DNA from: Accumulibacter sp. | GTDB lineage: Bacteria; Pseudomonadota; Gammaproteobacteria; Burkholderiales; Rhodocyclaceae | Assembly (NCBI GenBank): GCA_031267455.1 | Contig: JAIRZC010000210.1 | Span: 1-5,717, forward strand | Direction of reading: 5' to 3' | Length of the DNA: 5,717 nucleotides | Shown here: one piece after another, positions 5,574 to 5,717 of the stretch | How positions within the stretch are numbered: the stretch's first letter is position 1 | Layout of the letters: each line of letters begins with the position of its first letter | Program-made: the position numbers and the translations under genes | The notes under the pieces: generated by a model | Seen by the model: the letters and a program-made list of their open reading frames with translations, nothing else | Told to the model about the DNA's origin: nothing | Databases searched by the model: none

Positions 5574-5717
5574 TCAATCGCCGGCGACGACAACCGTGAA
5601 GAGCGAATCCGGCTTTACATGCCGCGCGAAAGCGTCCCGAACCTCGGCGGCGGTGACTTTTCCAATGTTTTCGGTGTAGCGGTCGAGGTAGTCGAGCGGG
5701 TAACTGAAAAATCCGAC
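5574..5717 (-). CDS. C-terminal end of an M16 (insulinase/pitrilysin-like) peptidase-family protein
   Basis: The minus-strand frame is open from the window edge to TGA 5576-5574 and encodes 47 residues. The sequence LDYLDRYTENIGKVTAAEVRDAF, followed by HVKPDSLFTVVVAGD, is the usual ending of M16 proteins: a helix, the K-V-T-A-x-x-V segment, then a strand reading V-V-V-x-G before the stop. The zinc-binding HxxEH motif lies in the N-terminal half and is outside the window, so I cannot tell an active protease from the inactive partner subunit that often sits next to it. GC-rich codons match the nadD-maf genes, suggesting resident chromosome on this side of the acetylation module. Confidence 0.8.
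   Translation of the reverse strand, partial: VGFFSYPLDYLDRYTENIGKVTAAEVRDAFARHVKPDSLFTVVVAGD

Noticed and set aside
1..5717. CRISPR array, tRNA, rRNA or complete insertion sequence
   Set aside because: No regularly spaced repeats, cloverleaf-like sequence, rRNA motif or transposase was recognised on either strand.

Overview
The window suggests a proteobacterium, most likely a betaproteobacterium or a related gammaproteobacterium. The main reason is the tight plus-strand run nadD-rsfS-rlmH-maf with GC-rich codons, an order common in those groups. No tool was run, so the taxonomic call is an inference from gene order and protein motifs.

Layout. At the left edge (1-64) is the last part of an upstream plus-strand gene that overlaps the start of nadD. 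Positions 51-2306 hold four housekeeping genes on the plus strand: nadD (NAD synthesis), rsfS (ribosome silencing), rlmH (23S rRNA m3Psi1915 methylation) and maf (nucleotide-pool pyrophosphatase, YhdE type). A modest GC hairpin followed by T-rich sequence closes the run at about 2346-2372. In many betaproteobacteria rng (ribonuclease G) follows maf; here it does not.

Positions 2307-2822 carry no convincing gene. They contain three consecutive stem-loops (2611-2713) that lie close to the change from GC-rich to AT-richer DNA. From about 2720 to 5400 the composition and gene content look like an insertion. It holds a two-gene minus-strand module for O-acetylating an exopolysaccharide: an intact AlgI-like membrane-bound O-acyltransferase (5316-3940), then an AlgJ/AlgX-like SGNH acetyltransferase (3930-2823). 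By family precedent, the MBOAT protein passes acetyl groups across the inner membrane and the SGNH protein transfers them to the polymer in the periplasm. No polymerase, glycosyltransferase or export gene is in the window, so the polymer is unknown.

The SGNH gene is the most unusual feature. It is split by two single-base losses, both readable as short homopolymer undercounts (A5 at 3099-3103, C5 at 2871-2875). Adding one base at each gives a continuous protein of about 369 residues with the DTHWN motif, the catalytic-serine DSF motif and a VERN-type ending. It also carries a diverged 66-bp tandem duplication that doubles its N-terminal membrane anchor, and Arg replaces the usual Gly before the catalytic Asp-Ser. 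Either the gene is decaying or the two indels are sequencing errors over a real duplication.

At the right edge (5574-5717, minus strand) is the C-terminus of an M16 (pitrilysin/insulinase-like) zinc-protease-family protein, again in GC-rich host-like DNA. Between it and algI is a short ORF of uncertain status and a candidate promoter for the acetylation module. I found no tRNA, rRNA, CRISPR array, complete insertion sequence or other clearly new system.
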